From Parvularcula maris (GTDB lineage: Bacteria > Pseudomonadota > Alphaproteobacteria > Caulobacterales > Parvularculaceae), in contig NZ_JANIBC010000015.1 in NCBI RefSeq assembly GCF_024505085.1, forward strand, positions 1 through 54,786: DNA of 54,786 nucleotides, read 5' to 3'. Positions within the stretch are counted from its first letter, which is position 1, and each line of letters starts with the position of its first letter. The position numbers were made by a program, and so were the translations under genes. The notes under the pieces were generated by a model that worked only from the letters and a program-made list of their open reading frames with translations, was not told the origin of the DNA and did not search any database. Shown here piece after piece: positions 1 to 8,262 of this stretch.

Positions 1-134
1 GCGACGACGTACCGCCCGCTCCAGCCTCCACCACACACAGCCGCCCACGGGCGGTCCCTGGTGCTGCCCCGCTCATCGACAGGAGCTCACCTCTCCGTTA
101 GATTGGCTGCGCCAGAGGCAGGGGAGAACGGCAT
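1..134. other. Left edge, no gene recognised
   Basis: No convincing coding region is visible before the first gene. A short inverted repeat (CCGCCC at 41-46, GGGCGG at 49-54) could be the end of an upstream transcript, but no T-run follows it. Confidence 0.4.
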
Positions 135-536
135 ATGGATCACGGTTTCTTCGAGTTCGGTCAGATCGGGGTGTTCACCTTCGTCATCCTGATCGTCTTC
201 ATCGGCGGGTTGTTTCAGTATCTCCGGGTCCGCTCCACCAACGAGACCCTGCGCAAGCTGGCTGAGAGCGGCCAGCCCATCGACCGGGAGCTCCTTGGCT
301 CGGTGCGCAGCACGGAGAGCGATGGCGGCCCGTCGAGCTACTTCGTCGGCGGCATCGTCACCATCGCGGCGGCCGCGGCGCTTTACGTGTTCGGCCAGCA
401 GCTCGGCGACATCACCGGCGATCCGCAGCTAGGCCCGGTCATGCGGGCGGTGGCGGTCTTCCCGGCGTTCATCGGCGGGGCTCTCCTCGTGGCAGGTCTC
501 GTCGTCGGCCTCACCCGCAAGGGCCGGACCGAGTAG
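135..536 (+). CDS. DUF6249-like small inner-membrane protein
   Basis: A 133-aa protein with three predicted membrane segments at about residues 12-28, 70-88 and 104-126. A soluble loop with the motif LRKLAESGQPIDRELL lies after the first helix. This layout and motif resemble the DUF6249 family of short bacterial membrane proteins, whose function is unknown. The ATG has a GGGGAG Shine-Dalgarno about 8 bases upstream. The product probably sits in the cytoplasmic membrane with the charged loop inside. Nothing around it indicates a role. The family assignment is from memory of the motif and is moderately sure. Confidence 0.7.
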   Translation: MDHGFFEFGQIGVFTFVILIVFIGGLFQYLRVRSTNETLRKLAESGQPIDRELLGSVRSTESDGGPSSYFVGGIVTIAAAAALYVFGQQLGDITGDPQLGPVMRAVAVFPAFIGGALLVAGLVVGLTRKGRTE

Positions 537-598
537 GCGCCGTTTCCCCGCCGCAGCATTCGGTGGTATGAGCGTCTTGCCGAAAAGCAGGAGGCACC

Positions 599-967
599 AT
601 GCGCGACTACACCAGTTTCGAGCAGTTCTGGCCGCACTATCTGCGCGAGCATGCGGATAAGGGCACGCGGATGCTGCACTATATCGGCACCGCACTGACC
701 CTCGTCGTGGCTGCTGCGGCGATCCTGACCGGCAAGCTCTGGATGCTGCTCCTGATCCCGGTGGTGGGCTACGGCTTCGCCTGGGTCAGCCACGCCTTCG
801 TCGAGCGCAACAAGCCCGCCACCTTCACCTATCCGCTCTGGTCGCTTCTGAGCGACTACCGCATGTTCTTCCTGGCGATCACCGGGCGTCTTGCGCCGGA
901 GCTCGAGAAGGCGGGCGTCACCGGGCCTGAAGCGAGCGCTCCGCCTCGGCCTTCAGCCACCCCGTAA
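599..967 (+). CDS. Mpo1/DUF962-family membrane protein
   Basis: A 122-aa protein of the DUF962 / Mpo1-like family. In yeast, Mpo1 is an iron-dependent 2-hydroxy fatty acid dioxygenase acting in phytosphingosine breakdown. Family hallmarks seen are FWPHYLREH near the N-terminus, MLHYIGT, and SHAFVERNKPATF after the hydrophobic pair; the histidines are candidate metal ligands. Two membrane segments lie at about residues 38-65. An AGGAG-type ribosome site precedes the ATG. The 3' end overlaps the convergent LysR gene by 50 bp. A fatty-acid role in this organism is inferred from the family only. Confidence 0.8.
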   Translation: MRDYTSFEQFWPHYLREHADKGTRMLHYIGTALTLVVAAAAILTGKLWMLLLIPVVGYGFAWVSHAFVERNKPATFTYPLWSLLSDYRMFFLAITGRLAPELEKAGVTGPEASAPPRPSATP

Positions 968-1826
968 AGGCGGAGACATCAGGCAACACCGCCTTCGCCT
1001 CGGGATAGACCAGCCAGTAGGCGAAGTCCGTCGGCGTTTCGTGGGCGAAAGGAATGACCAGCCGCGCGGCTTCCAGGTCTGCCACGGCGAGCGCGTAGCG
1101 GGCCAGCGCCACCCCCTTGCCAGCCACCGCCGCCTCGATAGCGAGGGACGACTGGTTGAAGCGCGGGCCTCTCGTGCCGGAAGCGGCCTCGATGCCCGCC
1201 GCGCGCAGCCACATCTCCCAGTTGGGCATGCCGTCCTTGTCGCTGTCGTCGTGGATCAGCGTGTGGTGGGCGAGGTCCTCGGGCGAGCGTAGGGCGTTCT
1301 GTCCCTTGGTGAGGGCGGGGCTGCAGACGGGGACGATGGTCTCCCCCATCAGCCGCTCGCTCACGAGCCCGTCATAACCGCCGCGCCCGAACCGCACCGC
1401 CACATCCACATCGGCCGAGCCGAAATCGACGATCTCCATATCGGCGTGGACATAGATATCGGTCTCGGGGCGCTGCTGCTGGAAGTCGTCGAGCCTGGGC
1501 ACCAGCCATTTGGAGGCGAAGGAGGGGGCGACCGAAACGGTGACCTTGGAGGGGCCTGTTCCGGCCTGCATCAACCTCGTTCCGGCAGCGAGACGGTCGA
1601 AACCCTCCCTCATCTGCGGCAGGGCAGCGAGGCCCGCTTCGGTGAGCTGCAGGCCCTTGGGGTCGCGGGTGAAGAGGGGCGTGCCGAGCCAGTTCTCCAG
1701 GATCCGCATCTGCTGGCTGATGGCACCGGGGGTCACTGCCAGCTCGTCGGCCGCTTTAGAAAAGCTCAAATGACGTCCGGCGGCCTCGAAGGCCCTGAGG
1801 GCGTTGAGGGGCGGTAGTTTTCTCAT
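918..1826 (-). CDS. LysR-family regulator, GcvA-like
   Basis: A 302-aa LysR-type regulator. The N-terminal winged helix (PPLNALRAFEAAGRHLSFSKAADELAVTPGAISQQ) has the form typical of the GcvA subgroup, followed by a periplasmic-binding-protein-like effector domain. An AGGAGG ribosome site lies 5 bases before the ATG. It is transcribed divergently from cysG and the sulfate assimilation operon across 116 bp. Control of those genes and of itself is therefore plausible, although true GcvA proteins control glycine cleavage. The ligand cannot be read from the sequence. Its 3' end runs 50 bp into the DUF962 gene. Confidence 0.88.
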   Translation of the reverse strand: MRKLPPLNALRAFEAAGRHLSFSKAADELAVTPGAISQQMRILENWLGTPLFTRDPKGLQLTEAGLAALPQMREGFDRLAAGTRLMQAGTGPSKVTVSVAPSFASKWLVPRLDDFQQQRPETDIYVHADMEIVDFGSADVDVAVRFGRGGYDGLVSERLMGETIVPVCSPALTKGQNALRSPEDLAHHTLIHDDSDKDGMPNWEMWLRAAGIEAASGTRGPRFNQSSLAIEAAVAGKGVALARYALAVADLEAARLVIPFAHETPTDFAYWLVYPEAKAVLPDVSAFTGWLKAEAERSLQAR

Positions 1827-1942
1827 CTTGTCCTCCTCAGTGAGGAAACCTAATCGACTATCGGACGAACATTCGTTTGCTAGGCAGCTTTGGTGACACC
1901 AGATAGGCCTGACGCCGAAGTTGGATAGGTTTTCTTAAGATC
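1827..1942. promoter_or_regulatory. Divergent LysR/cysG control region
   Basis: The 116-bp gap between divergent starts holds two dyads. TCCTCA-G-TGAGGA is at 1834-1846, next to the LysR ribosome site and of T-N11-A form. ACGAA-CA-TTCGT is at 1865-1876. Either could be a LysR operator. No clear -10/-35 pair was recognised, and cysG lacks an obvious Shine-Dalgarno. Confidence 0.45.
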
Positions 1943-3328
1943 ATGCGCTACTTCCCCGCATTCATGGACCTCCAAGGCCGCGACGTTCTCGTTTCCGGTG
2001 CCGGCGAGCTCGCCGTTCGGAAGGCTCGTTTGCTGGCTCCTTCCGGTGCCAGGCTCACCTTCTTCATGGCCAGCGACCATACGCTTGCTGCTGATGAGTT
2101 CGCAGACCAAGCCAGATTTGTTGCAGGCCCCATCAGCGATTCTGCTTTTGAAAACAGCCCCGCCCTTCTGATCGCCGCAACCGGCGATCCGGGCGAGGAC
2201 GAGCGCGCCGCAAAACTCGGCCGAGCCTACGGCGTGCCGGTCAACGCCGTGGACATGCCCGAGCTCTGCGACGTGGTGATCCCCTCGATCGTCGAGCGCG
2301 GCGACCTCGTCGTCGGCATCTCCACCGGCGGCGCTGCGCCTGTTTTGGGCCGGAGGCTGCGGGAGCGGCTGGAAGCGATGCTGCCCAGCCGTCTGGGCGA
2401 TCTCGTGGCCTTCGCGAAGGAGCGCCGCGACATCGTTGCAGCTAAGCTCTCCCCCAAGGAGCGCCGCGCTTTCTGGGAGCGGTTCTTCGAAGGCCCCGCC
2501 CGCGATGCAGTGCTTTCAGGCAACCGGGCAAGGGCCGAGCAGGCTTTCGCCGACGAGCTGCAGGGCAGGACCGAAGGCCATGTCTTCATCGTCGGCGCAG
2601 GACCGGGCGACCCCGAGCTTCTGACCCTCAAAGCCCTGCGCGTCTGCCAGGAGGCCGATGTGATCCTGCACGACAACCTCGTCTCGGATGAGATTCTTGC
2701 CCTCTGCAGGCGGGATGCCGAGCGGGTCTATGTGGGCAAGAAGCGCTCGAACCATTCTCTGCCGCAGGAAGCCATCGGCCAGCTCATGGTGCGCCTCGCG
2801 CGTGAGGGCAAAAGGGTGGTGCGGCTCAAGGGCGGCGACCCCTTCATTTTCGGCCGCGGCGGCGAAGAGCTTGATGCGCTCAAGGCCGCTGGCGTGCCTG
2901 CCACGGTGGTGCCGGGCATCTCCGCCGCCATGGGCTGCGCGGCCAGCGCTGAGCTGCCGCTGACCTATCGGGGTATCGCCCAGTCGGCGACCTTCGTGAC
3001 CGCCGAGGCCGGGAACGGCGCGGAAACCGGCATCGACTGGCAGGCGCTGGCGAGGCTGGGCGGCACGATCGTCGTCTATATGGGCGTGCGCAAGGCGTCG
3101 GGCGTGGCCCATGATCTGATCCAGGGCGGCCTCGCCCCCCAGACCCCTGTCGCCGTCATCGCCGACGGTACGAGGGATACGGAACGCGTCATCAGGGCCG
3201 ATCTCGGCTCGCTGGGCACAGCGGCGGCGCAGATCGAGGCGCCGGGCCTTCTCGTCATCGGCGAGGTGGCCGCCATGGCGCGCGGCGAGGAGCTGATCGC
3301 GCTCGCCGAAGAAAGGAGCGCGGCATGA
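1943..3328 (+). CDS. cysG: Siroheme synthase CysG (bifunctional)
   Basis: A 461-aa fusion matching the usual CysG length. Residues 1-200 form the precorrin-2 dehydrogenase/ferrochelatase part, with a nucleotide-binding VSGAGELAVRKA motif, the segment NAVDMPELCDVVIPSIV, and STGGAAPVLGRRLRE. Residues about 213-455 are the uroporphyrinogen-III C-methyltransferase, with VGAGPGDPELLTLKA and LKGGDPFIFGRGGEE. It turns uroporphyrinogen III into siroheme, the cofactor of the sulfite reductase two genes downstream. Its stop overlaps the next start (ATGA at 3325-3328), so it heads the operon. The first glycine-rich loop has serine where many homologues have glycine. Confidence 0.97.
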   Translation: MRYFPAFMDLQGRDVLVSGAGELAVRKARLLAPSGARLTFFMASDHTLAADEFADQARFVAGPISDSAFENSPALLIAATGDPGEDERAAKLGRAYGVPVNAVDMPELCDVVIPSIVERGDLVVGISTGGAAPVLGRRLRERLEAMLPSRLGDLVAFAKERRDIVAAKLSPKERRAFWERFFEGPARDAVLSGNRARAEQAFADELQGRTEGHVFIVGAGPGDPELLTLKALRVCQEADVILHDNLVSDEILALCRRDAERVYVGKKRSNHSLPQEAIGQLMVRLAREGKRVVRLKGGDPFIFGRGGEELDALKAAGVPATVVPGISAAMGCAASAELPLTYRGIAQSATFVTAEAGNGAETGIDWQALARLGGTIVVYMGVRKASGVAHDLIQGGLAPQTPVAVIADGTRDTERVIRADLGSLGTAAAQIEAPGLLVIGEVAAMARGEELIALAEERSAA

Positions 3329-3693
3329 GCGACGCGAGACCAGACCCCAACCGCCAGCCGGTCAAGATCCAGGCCGGCGGCGTCAAGAAGGGCAAGAACC
3401 AGGGCCTGAAAGTGGTCACTGCTAACGACCTTCTCACCGGGGAGGTTATATACTTCACCATGGATCGTCAGTGGTCGGTCAGCCTCGACGAGGCCCATGC
3501 GGTGGAGGGGCAAGATGCGCTGAACCTTCTGACCGAGGCGGCACTGGACGAAGCAACCGCCGTCGGCCCTTATCTCATGGATGTGGAGGAGGACCTCTCC
3601 CCCTCCGGCCGCGGGCGCCTGCGCGAGCTGATCCGCGAGACCGGCCCGACCATCCACCCCGAGTTCGCTCGGGCGAAAGGAACGGTGCACTGA
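3325..3693 (+). CDS. DUF2849 protein of the cys operon
   Basis: A 122-aa protein of the DUF2849 family. It is short, soluble, and found almost always between siroheme synthase and sulfite reductase genes in alphaproteobacteria. Features seen are a lysine-rich N-terminus (QAGGVKKGKNQGLKVVTANDLLTGEVIYF) and an acidic C-terminal half. It overlaps cysG by 4 bases and ends 2 bases before the reductase start, indicating translational coupling. No catalytic motif is apparent. An accessory role, such as electron delivery or assembly of the reductase, is an inference from context. Confidence 0.85.
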   Translation: MSDARPDPNRQPVKIQAGGVKKGKNQGLKVVTANDLLTGEVIYFTMDRQWSVSLDEAHAVEGQDALNLLTEAALDEATAVGPYLMDVEEDLSPSGRGRLRELIRETGPTIHPEFARAKGTVH

Positions 3694-3695
3694 TC

Positions 3696-5369
3696 ATGTA
3701 CGTCTATGACGAATATGACCGGGCCATGGTGCTCGACCGGGTGGAGGAGTTTCGCGGCCAAGTGCAGCGGCGCCTCTCCGGCGCGATCACCGAGGACGAG
3801 TTCAAGCCCCTGCGGCTGATGAACGGCCTCTATCTGCAGCTTCACGCCTATATGCTCAGGGTCGCGGTGCCCTACGGCACGCTCTCGCCGCATCAGCTTC
3901 GCGTCCTCGCCTCGGTAGCACGGGACTACGACCGCGGTTACGCCCATGTCAGTACGCGGCAGAACTTCCAGTTCAACTGGCCGAAGCTGAAGGATGTGCC
4001 GGACATCCTCGCGCGGCTCGCCGAGGCCGAGATGCACGGTATCCAGACCAGCGGCAACTGCATCCGCAACACCACCACTGATCCTTTCGCCGGTGCTGCC
4101 AAGGACGAGGTCGAGGACCCACGCGTCACTTGCGAGGCGATCCGTCAGTGGTCGACCTTCCACCCCGAGTTCTCCTTCCTGCCTAGGAAGTTCAAGATCG
4201 CCGTGACGGCGACGGCCCATGACCGCGCGGCGATCCAAGTGCACGATATCGGCCTCGAGATCGTTCGTAACGAGGCTGGCGAGGCAGGCTACCGCGTCCT
4301 GGTCGGCGGCGGGCAGGGGCGGACGCCCCATATCGGTCACTTCATCCGCGAGTTCCTACCGAAGGCGGAGCTTTTCTCCTATCTCGAAGCGATCCTGCGG
4401 GTCTATAACCTGCACGGACGGCGCGACAACCTCTATAAGGCGCGGATCAAGATCCTCGTCAGCGAGATGGGCGTCGAGGCCTTTGCGAAGGCTGTCGAGG
4501 AGGAGTTCGAGCATTTCCGGACCCTCGGGCCGGGCGGCTCGGTGGACCTTCCGCCTACCGAGTGGAAGCGGATCGCCTCTCATTTCGAAGGACCGAACCT
4601 CAGCCCCCGCGATACCGACAGCGCAGCCTTTGGCGATGCTCTTGGGCAGGACAAAGGCTTCGCCCAGTGGGTCAGGACCAATGTCCACCCCCACCGTCAG
4701 CCGGGCTATGTCTCGGTGACCGTCTCCCTCAAGCCGCAAGGCAAACCGCCGGGGGACATCACGGACGACCAGCTCGAAGCGTTGGCGGACATCGCCGAAC
4801 GCCACGGCTATGGCGACGTGCGCACCACCCACGAACAGAACATGGTGCTGCCCCATGTAGCGCTGGACGATCTTCATACGGCCTACCAAGCGCTTAGCGA
4901 GGCGGGGCTCGGCACGGCCAATCACGGCCTCGTCTCGGACATCATCGCCTGTCCGGGGCTCGACTACTGCAACCTCGCTAACACCCGCTCCATCCCGGTG
5001 GCGAACCGCATCCAGGAGCGCTTCGCGGACATCGAGCAGCAGCAAGCGATCGGTGAGCTGAAGGTCAAGATCTCCGGCTGCATCAATGCCTGCGGCCACC
5101 ACCATGTGGGTCATATCGGCATCTTGGGTGTCGATAAGAAAGGCGAAGAGTTCTACCAGCTCACCCTGGGCGGCAGCGCCGATGAGAACGCCGCCATCGG
5201 CGACATCGTCGGGCGCGGTCTGTCCACGGAGGAGGTGGTCGACGCCGTCGAGCGCGTGGTCGAGCGCTATCTCGAGCTACGAGGCTCACCGGAAGAACGC
5301 TTCATTGAGGCCTATCGCAGGGTCGGGGCGGAACCGTTCAAGGAGGCGCTCTATGCCGACGCTGTTTGA
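3696..5369 (+). CDS. cysI: Nitrite/sulfite reductase hemoprotein
   Basis: A 557-aa siroheme reductase with the two-fold ferredoxin-like repeat of the nitrite/sulfite reductase family. The [4Fe-4S]-siroheme ligands are C419-x5-C425 (CPGLDYC) and C462-x3-C466 (GCINACGHHH). A substrate-site segment, HVSTRQNFQFNW, is present. It reduces sulfite to sulfide, given the flanking cysG and cysH. The start at 3696 gives the expected MYVYDEYDRAMV N-terminus; a longer reading back to 3471 only repeats the DUF2849 gene in another frame. No flavoprotein CysJ gene is adjacent, so the electron donor is unknown. Confidence 0.94.
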   Translation: MYVYDEYDRAMVLDRVEEFRGQVQRRLSGAITEDEFKPLRLMNGLYLQLHAYMLRVAVPYGTLSPHQLRVLASVARDYDRGYAHVSTRQNFQFNWPKLKDVPDILARLAEAEMHGIQTSGNCIRNTTTDPFAGAAKDEVEDPRVTCEAIRQWSTFHPEFSFLPRKFKIAVTATAHDRAAIQVHDIGLEIVRNEAGEAGYRVLVGGGQGRTPHIGHFIREFLPKAELFSYLEAILRVYNLHGRRDNLYKARIKILVSEMGVEAFAKAVEEEFEHFRTLGPGGSVDLPPTEWKRIASHFEGPNLSPRDTDSAAFGDALGQDKGFAQWVRTNVHPHRQPGYVSVTVSLKPQGKPPGDITDDQLEALADIAERHGYGDVRTTHEQNMVLPHVALDDLHTAYQALSEAGLGTANHGLVSDIIACPGLDYCNLANTRSIPVANRIQERFADIEQQQAIGELKVKISGCINACGHHHVGHIGILGVDKKGEEFYQLTLGGSADENAAIGDIVGRGLSTEEVVDAVERVVERYLELRGSPEERFIEAYRRVGAEPFKEALYADAV

Positions 5370-5751
5370 CCTGCGCGAAGGTGCTGTCCGCCAGGAGGGC
5401 ATTGAGCCATCCGTCAGCATACCCTCGGGCCGTGACCTGGTTGCCGAACCGCTCGACCTGGAAGGCGTCACCGCCATCCGCCTCGACATGCCCGGTTTCA
5501 AGGACGGGCGCGCCTTCAGCCAAGCGAGGCTGCTGCGCCAGCGCTTCGGCTTCGAAGGCGACCTGATCGTCGGCGGACACGTCCTGCCCGACCAGGCGCA
5601 GGCGATGCTCCGTGTCGGGGTGAACCTTGTCGAGCTCGCCGATGACGTGCGCGTCGACGCTTTCGCCCAAGGCGTGAAAGCCTACCGCTACGCTTATCAG
5701 CGCCCTGCGGAAGGCCGTCCGGTCTTCGAGCTGAGGAGGGAAGAGCGATGA
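5353..5751 (+). CDS. DUF934 protein, sulfur assimilation partner
   Basis: A 132-aa protein of the DUF934 family, typical of the same cys operons. Diagnostic stretches are FKDGRAFSQARLLRQRFGF and GHVLPDQAQAMLRVGV. The ATG at 5353 lies inside the end of the reductase gene (17-bp overlap), behind an AAGGAGG ribosome site. Its own end overlaps cysH by 4 bases. The biochemical role is unknown; operon membership argues for work with sulfite or APS reductase. Longer readings upstream run inside the reductase gene in another frame and were discarded. Confidence 0.9.
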   Translation: MPTLFDLREGAVRQEGIEPSVSIPSGRDLVAEPLDLEGVTAIRLDMPGFKDGRAFSQARLLRQRFGFEGDLIVGGHVLPDQAQAMLRVGVNLVELADDVRVDAFAQGVKAYRYAYQRPAEGRPVFELRREER

Positions 5752-6464
5752 CTGCCGCCGTGCTTCAGATGCCTGCTCAGTCCCCTGAGGAACGTGTTCG
5801 CGCTCTATCGAAGGAGTTTTTTGGCGCCTCCGCCGAGGATATTCTCGAACGCGCTATCGCCCACGAGTTCGCCGGGGAGATTGCCCTTGTCAGCTCGTTC
5901 GGGGCGGAGTCGGGGGTGCTCCTGCACCTCGTCTCGCGGGTGGCGCCGGACACGCCGGTGATCTTCCTCGACACCCAAAAGCACTTCGCCCAGACCCTCA
6001 CCCACCGCCGCAAGCTGGCAGCGAGCCTGGGGCTGACCGATGTGCGCGACATCACACCGAACGAAGAAGAGCAGCAGGCGGAGGACCGCACCGGCGACCT
6101 TTGGCGCCGCGACCCCGATGCCTGTTGCGACCTGCGCAAGGTCCGCCCGCTGAAGGGTGCACTCGACGGCTTCGATGCCTGGGTCACCGGGCGCAAGGCC
6201 TTTCACGGGGGCGGCCGCGCGCATCTTCCGGCGTTCGAGTGGAACGGCACCCACTTCAAGGTGAACCCGCTGGTAAGTTGGGCGCAAAGCGATGTCAAAG
6301 CGTACACGGAAAAGCACGACATCCCCGCCCACCCGCTGGTCGCACAAGGCTACCCCTCCATCGGCTGCTGGCCCTGCACCATGCCGGTGGAGGAGGGCGA
6401 GGATGTCCGCGCGGGCCGCTGGTCTGGCTCCGGCAAGGTGGAGTGCGGCATCCATACGAGATAG
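5748..6464 (+). CDS. cysH: Adenylylsulfate (APS) reductase
   Basis: A 238-aa PAPS/APS reductase-family protein with a PP-loop-like SSFGAESGVLLHLV segment. The cysteine pairs C126-C127 and C207-x2-C210 mark the [4Fe-4S] type that prefers APS over PAPS. The C-terminal catalytic cysteine is C233, in VECGIH (KTECGIH in most relatives). It makes sulfite from activated sulfate, feeding the reductase encoded upstream. The ATG overlaps the DUF934 stop by 4 bases. It is the last gene of the five-gene operon; the next gene is 84 bp away and unrelated. Confidence 0.95.
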   Translation: MTAAVLQMPAQSPEERVRALSKEFFGASAEDILERAIAHEFAGEIALVSSFGAESGVLLHLVSRVAPDTPVIFLDTQKHFAQTLTHRRKLAASLGLTDVRDITPNEEEQQAEDRTGDLWRRDPDACCDLRKVRPLKGALDGFDAWVTGRKAFHGGGRAHLPAFEWNGTHFKVNPLVSWAQSDVKAYTEKHDIPAHPLVAQGYPSIGCWPCTMPVEEGEDVRAGRWSGSGKVECGIHTR

Positions 6465-6547
6465 GCGGCTGCACAAAACTGGCGTCCGTCCCTTGCGCTT
6501 CGTTCATTCTTTCCCAGTTGGTACTCATCAATGAGGGAGGAAGAGAC

Positions 6548-7048
6548 GTGCTACGATCACTGATAGGCGGCGCTATCGCCGCGGTCATGTCTTACGGCCT
6601 GGCTGCTGCAGAAGATCAGTCCAAAGACCTTCTGCATGAGACCATGCTGCTTCTCGATGGGCAGGTCTTCAGGGCCGCGTTCGAGACCTGCGACGTGGCC
6701 GTTCTCAAGCGGCTGATGACGGAGGATCTCGAGTTCTACCACGACAAGGGCGGCAAGACCGACACCCTGGACGGCTTCATCGAAAGCGTCGTGCCTGGCT
6801 GCAAAGAGCAGCGCGCAGGGAAAAGGCCCAAGGTCGATCGCGTCCTTTATCCCGAAACCGTCCAGGTGCGGACCTTGGGCGATTGGGGCGTGATGCAGAC
6901 CGGCAAGCACGGCTTCTACGGCCCGGACGAAAAGGGGGAGAGGATCCTCTACGAGACGGGTCTTTTCACCCACCTCTGGAAGAAGGACGGAGACGGCTGG
7001 AAGATCGCCCGCGTCATCAGCTACGACCATCTGCCGCCTGCGAAGTGA
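6548..7048 (+). CDS. Secreted SnoaL/NTF2-like protein (DUF4440 type)
   Basis: A 166-aa product from a GTG start preceded by GGAGGA at 6 bases. A signal peptide ends near AAA-ED (about residue 22). The rest fits the NTF2-like DUF4440 fold: an N-terminal helix containing DVAVLKRLMTEDLEFYHDKGG and a C-terminal sheet ending in HLWKKDGDGWKIARVISYDH. Such proteins are small cone-shaped binding or hydrolytic domains; no specific activity can be named. The reading frame is open far upstream but overlaps cysH there, so the start with a ribosome site was chosen. Confidence 0.8.
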   Translation: MLRSLIGGAIAAVMSYGLAAAEDQSKDLLHETMLLLDGQVFRAAFETCDVAVLKRLMTEDLEFYHDKGGKTDTLDGFIESVVPGCKEQRAGKRPKVDRVLYPETVQVRTLGDWGVMQTGKHGFYGPDEKGERILYETGLFTHLWKKDGDGWKIARVISYDHLPPAK

Positions 7049-7058
7049 GACCAGGCCA

Positions 7059-7314
7059 CGTGCACGGTTTTCACGCCGCCCTGGTTCGTGTCCAGAACGG
7101 CTGCTGGCAAGGCGCGGAGCCGCCGGAAGGGCCATCCCCTTGTCTGGCTTCGCAACGAAGCCAGGGGCCGTTCTGGCCGAACCCCGAAGGGGTCGCGGCT
7201 GAAGACCGCCGCTGCCGCGTCAGTCCTCCTCGAATATGCCAGCATGTCCTTCGTCGTCCTTCCTAACATCGCCCGCCTTCAGCCTTGACCAGGGCGGCGT
7301 GAAACCCGTGCACG
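7059..7314. repeat. MITE-like element with 27-bp inverted ends
   Basis: The ends at 7059-7085 and 7288-7314 are inverted copies of one another with 26 of 27 positions matching (starting CGTGCACGG, ending GCCGCCCTGGT). They bound 256 bp without a recognised gene. Inside are a hairpin made of CTGGCTTCG and CGAAGCCAG (about 7144-7163) and several CG-rich stretches. An open frame on the minus strand (7021-7269) crosses it but matches no family I know. No target duplication is obvious. It fills the gap between the SnoaL-like gene and rbfA. Confidence 0.6.
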
Positions 7315-7335
7315 GGGCCTAGCTTGCTAGGCCCC
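7314..7335. other. Perfect 10-bp-arm hairpin before rbfA
   Basis: GGGGCCTAGC at 7314-7323 and GCTAGGCCCC at 7326-7335 form a perfect stem around a 2-base loop, ending 23 bp before the rbfA start. There is no T-run, so a simple terminator is unlikely. It may be an operator or an mRNA leader structure. Confidence 0.5.
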
Positions 7336-7358
7336 GCCGCCGGCCCTACCTCTAGCGG

Positions 7359-7730
7359 ATGTCCAGAAGCCGCCACACGACCAAAGCCCCCTCCCAGCGC
7401 CAGCTTCGCGCCGGTGAGCTGATCCGTCACGAGCTCGCGCAGATCCTCCAGCGCGAGGAGGTGCATGACGACAGCCTGTTCGGGCTCAACGTGACGGTGA
7501 CCGAGGTGCAGGCCTCGCCCGACCTGCGCAACGCCACCGTCTACGTCACCACCCTCGGCGGGCAGGAGACCGACGATGCGGTGCGGCGACTTTCGGTTGC
7601 GTCGGCGAAGATCCGCCGCGTGCTGGCGCCGAAGCTCGCCATGAAGTTCATCCCCGACCTTCATTTCAAGCGCGACGCCAGCTTCGACACGGCGGACAGG
7701 ATCGACCAGCTCCTGCGTCAGGGCCGCTAG
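7359..7730 (+). CDS. rbfA: Ribosome-binding factor A
   Basis: A 123-aa RbfA, a KH-fold protein that binds the 30S subunit during 16S rRNA 5'-end maturation and helps growth in the cold. Recognised segments are RQLRAGELIRHELAQILQREEV at the N-terminus, NATVYVTTLGG, and the C-terminal KFIPDLHFKRDASFDTADRIDQLL. Length and order fit the family. In many genomes rbfA follows infB and precedes truB; here infB is absent and truB lies 2.7 kb away behind the potassium uptake pair. It follows the MITE-like repeat and a strong hairpin. Confidence 0.95.
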   Translation: MSRSRHTTKAPSQRQLRAGELIRHELAQILQREEVHDDSLFGLNVTVTEVQASPDLRNATVYVTTLGGQETDDAVRRLSVASAKIRRVLAPKLAMKFIPDLHFKRDASFDTADRIDQLLRQGR

Positions 7731-7844
7731 TTTCGACCCTGCCCAAGATCGGGTCTAGCCGGACCCGTTCTGAATTGTTAATGAGACGTTAGAGAAACCA
7801 GTACGCAGGGCGCCAGGGAGCCTCGCGGACCTTTGGAGGGTGGC

Positions 7845-8228
7845 ATGTTTTTCCGGCGGAAGAAGAACGAGGACGAGTTCGAGCAGAGCTTCGGTGACGA
7901 GCCGAAGGTCGAGGGCAGCCTTCCCGACCTCGTCGAGGAGGAGCCTCAGCAGTCGCTCGCCCCCGTGCCGGGACACACCGCACCGGCGCTGGCCGGGGAG
8001 ACCACCATCCGCCTCTTCCCCGGCTTTGAGACCGAGGACTTCGAGGTTGGTTTCGCCACCGAAATGGGTGATCCGAACTTAGTGATGCGCTGGAAGGACG
8101 GCGGCGAGTGGTTCACCGTGCCCGCCATGTTCAACCGCGCCGTCCTGTCCTCCATGGACGAGCGCGAAAGCGCCAACGACCTGCCTCGCCTCCTGCGCAG
8201 CTACGGCTACGACGTCGGTGGGCATTGA
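7845..8228 (+). CDS. Hypothetical protein with basic start and acidic linker
   Basis: A 127-aa soluble protein of no family I recognise. It opens with MFFRRKKNEDEFEQSF, passes through an acidic proline-rich linker, and has a C-terminal part (about residues 50-127) containing TIRLFPGFETEDFEVGFATEMG and a final LLRSYGYDVGGH. The ATG is 4 bases after GGAGGG; a TTG slightly upstream is less likely. It converges on ktrB with 34 bp between stops. Real coding status is supported by the ribosome site and normal codon use. Confidence 0.65.
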   Translation: MFFRRKKNEDEFEQSFGDEPKVEGSLPDLVEEEPQQSLAPVPGHTAPALAGETTIRLFPGFETEDFEVGFATEMGDPNLVMRWKDGGEWFTVPAMFNRAVLSSMDERESANDLPRLLRSYGYDVGGH

Positions 8229-8262
8229 TCCTTCCAGCGTGGCTTAGGGTACGACTTTCCGA

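Noticed and set aside
3471-3695. 75-codon N-terminal extension of the sulfite reductase
   Set aside because: It overlaps the DUF2849 gene in another frame; MYVYDEYDR is the natural start.
7021-7269. 82-codon minus-strand frame across the MITE-like element
   Set aside because: No ribosome site or family match; it overlaps the end of the SnoaL-like gene and is explained by the inverted-repeat unit.
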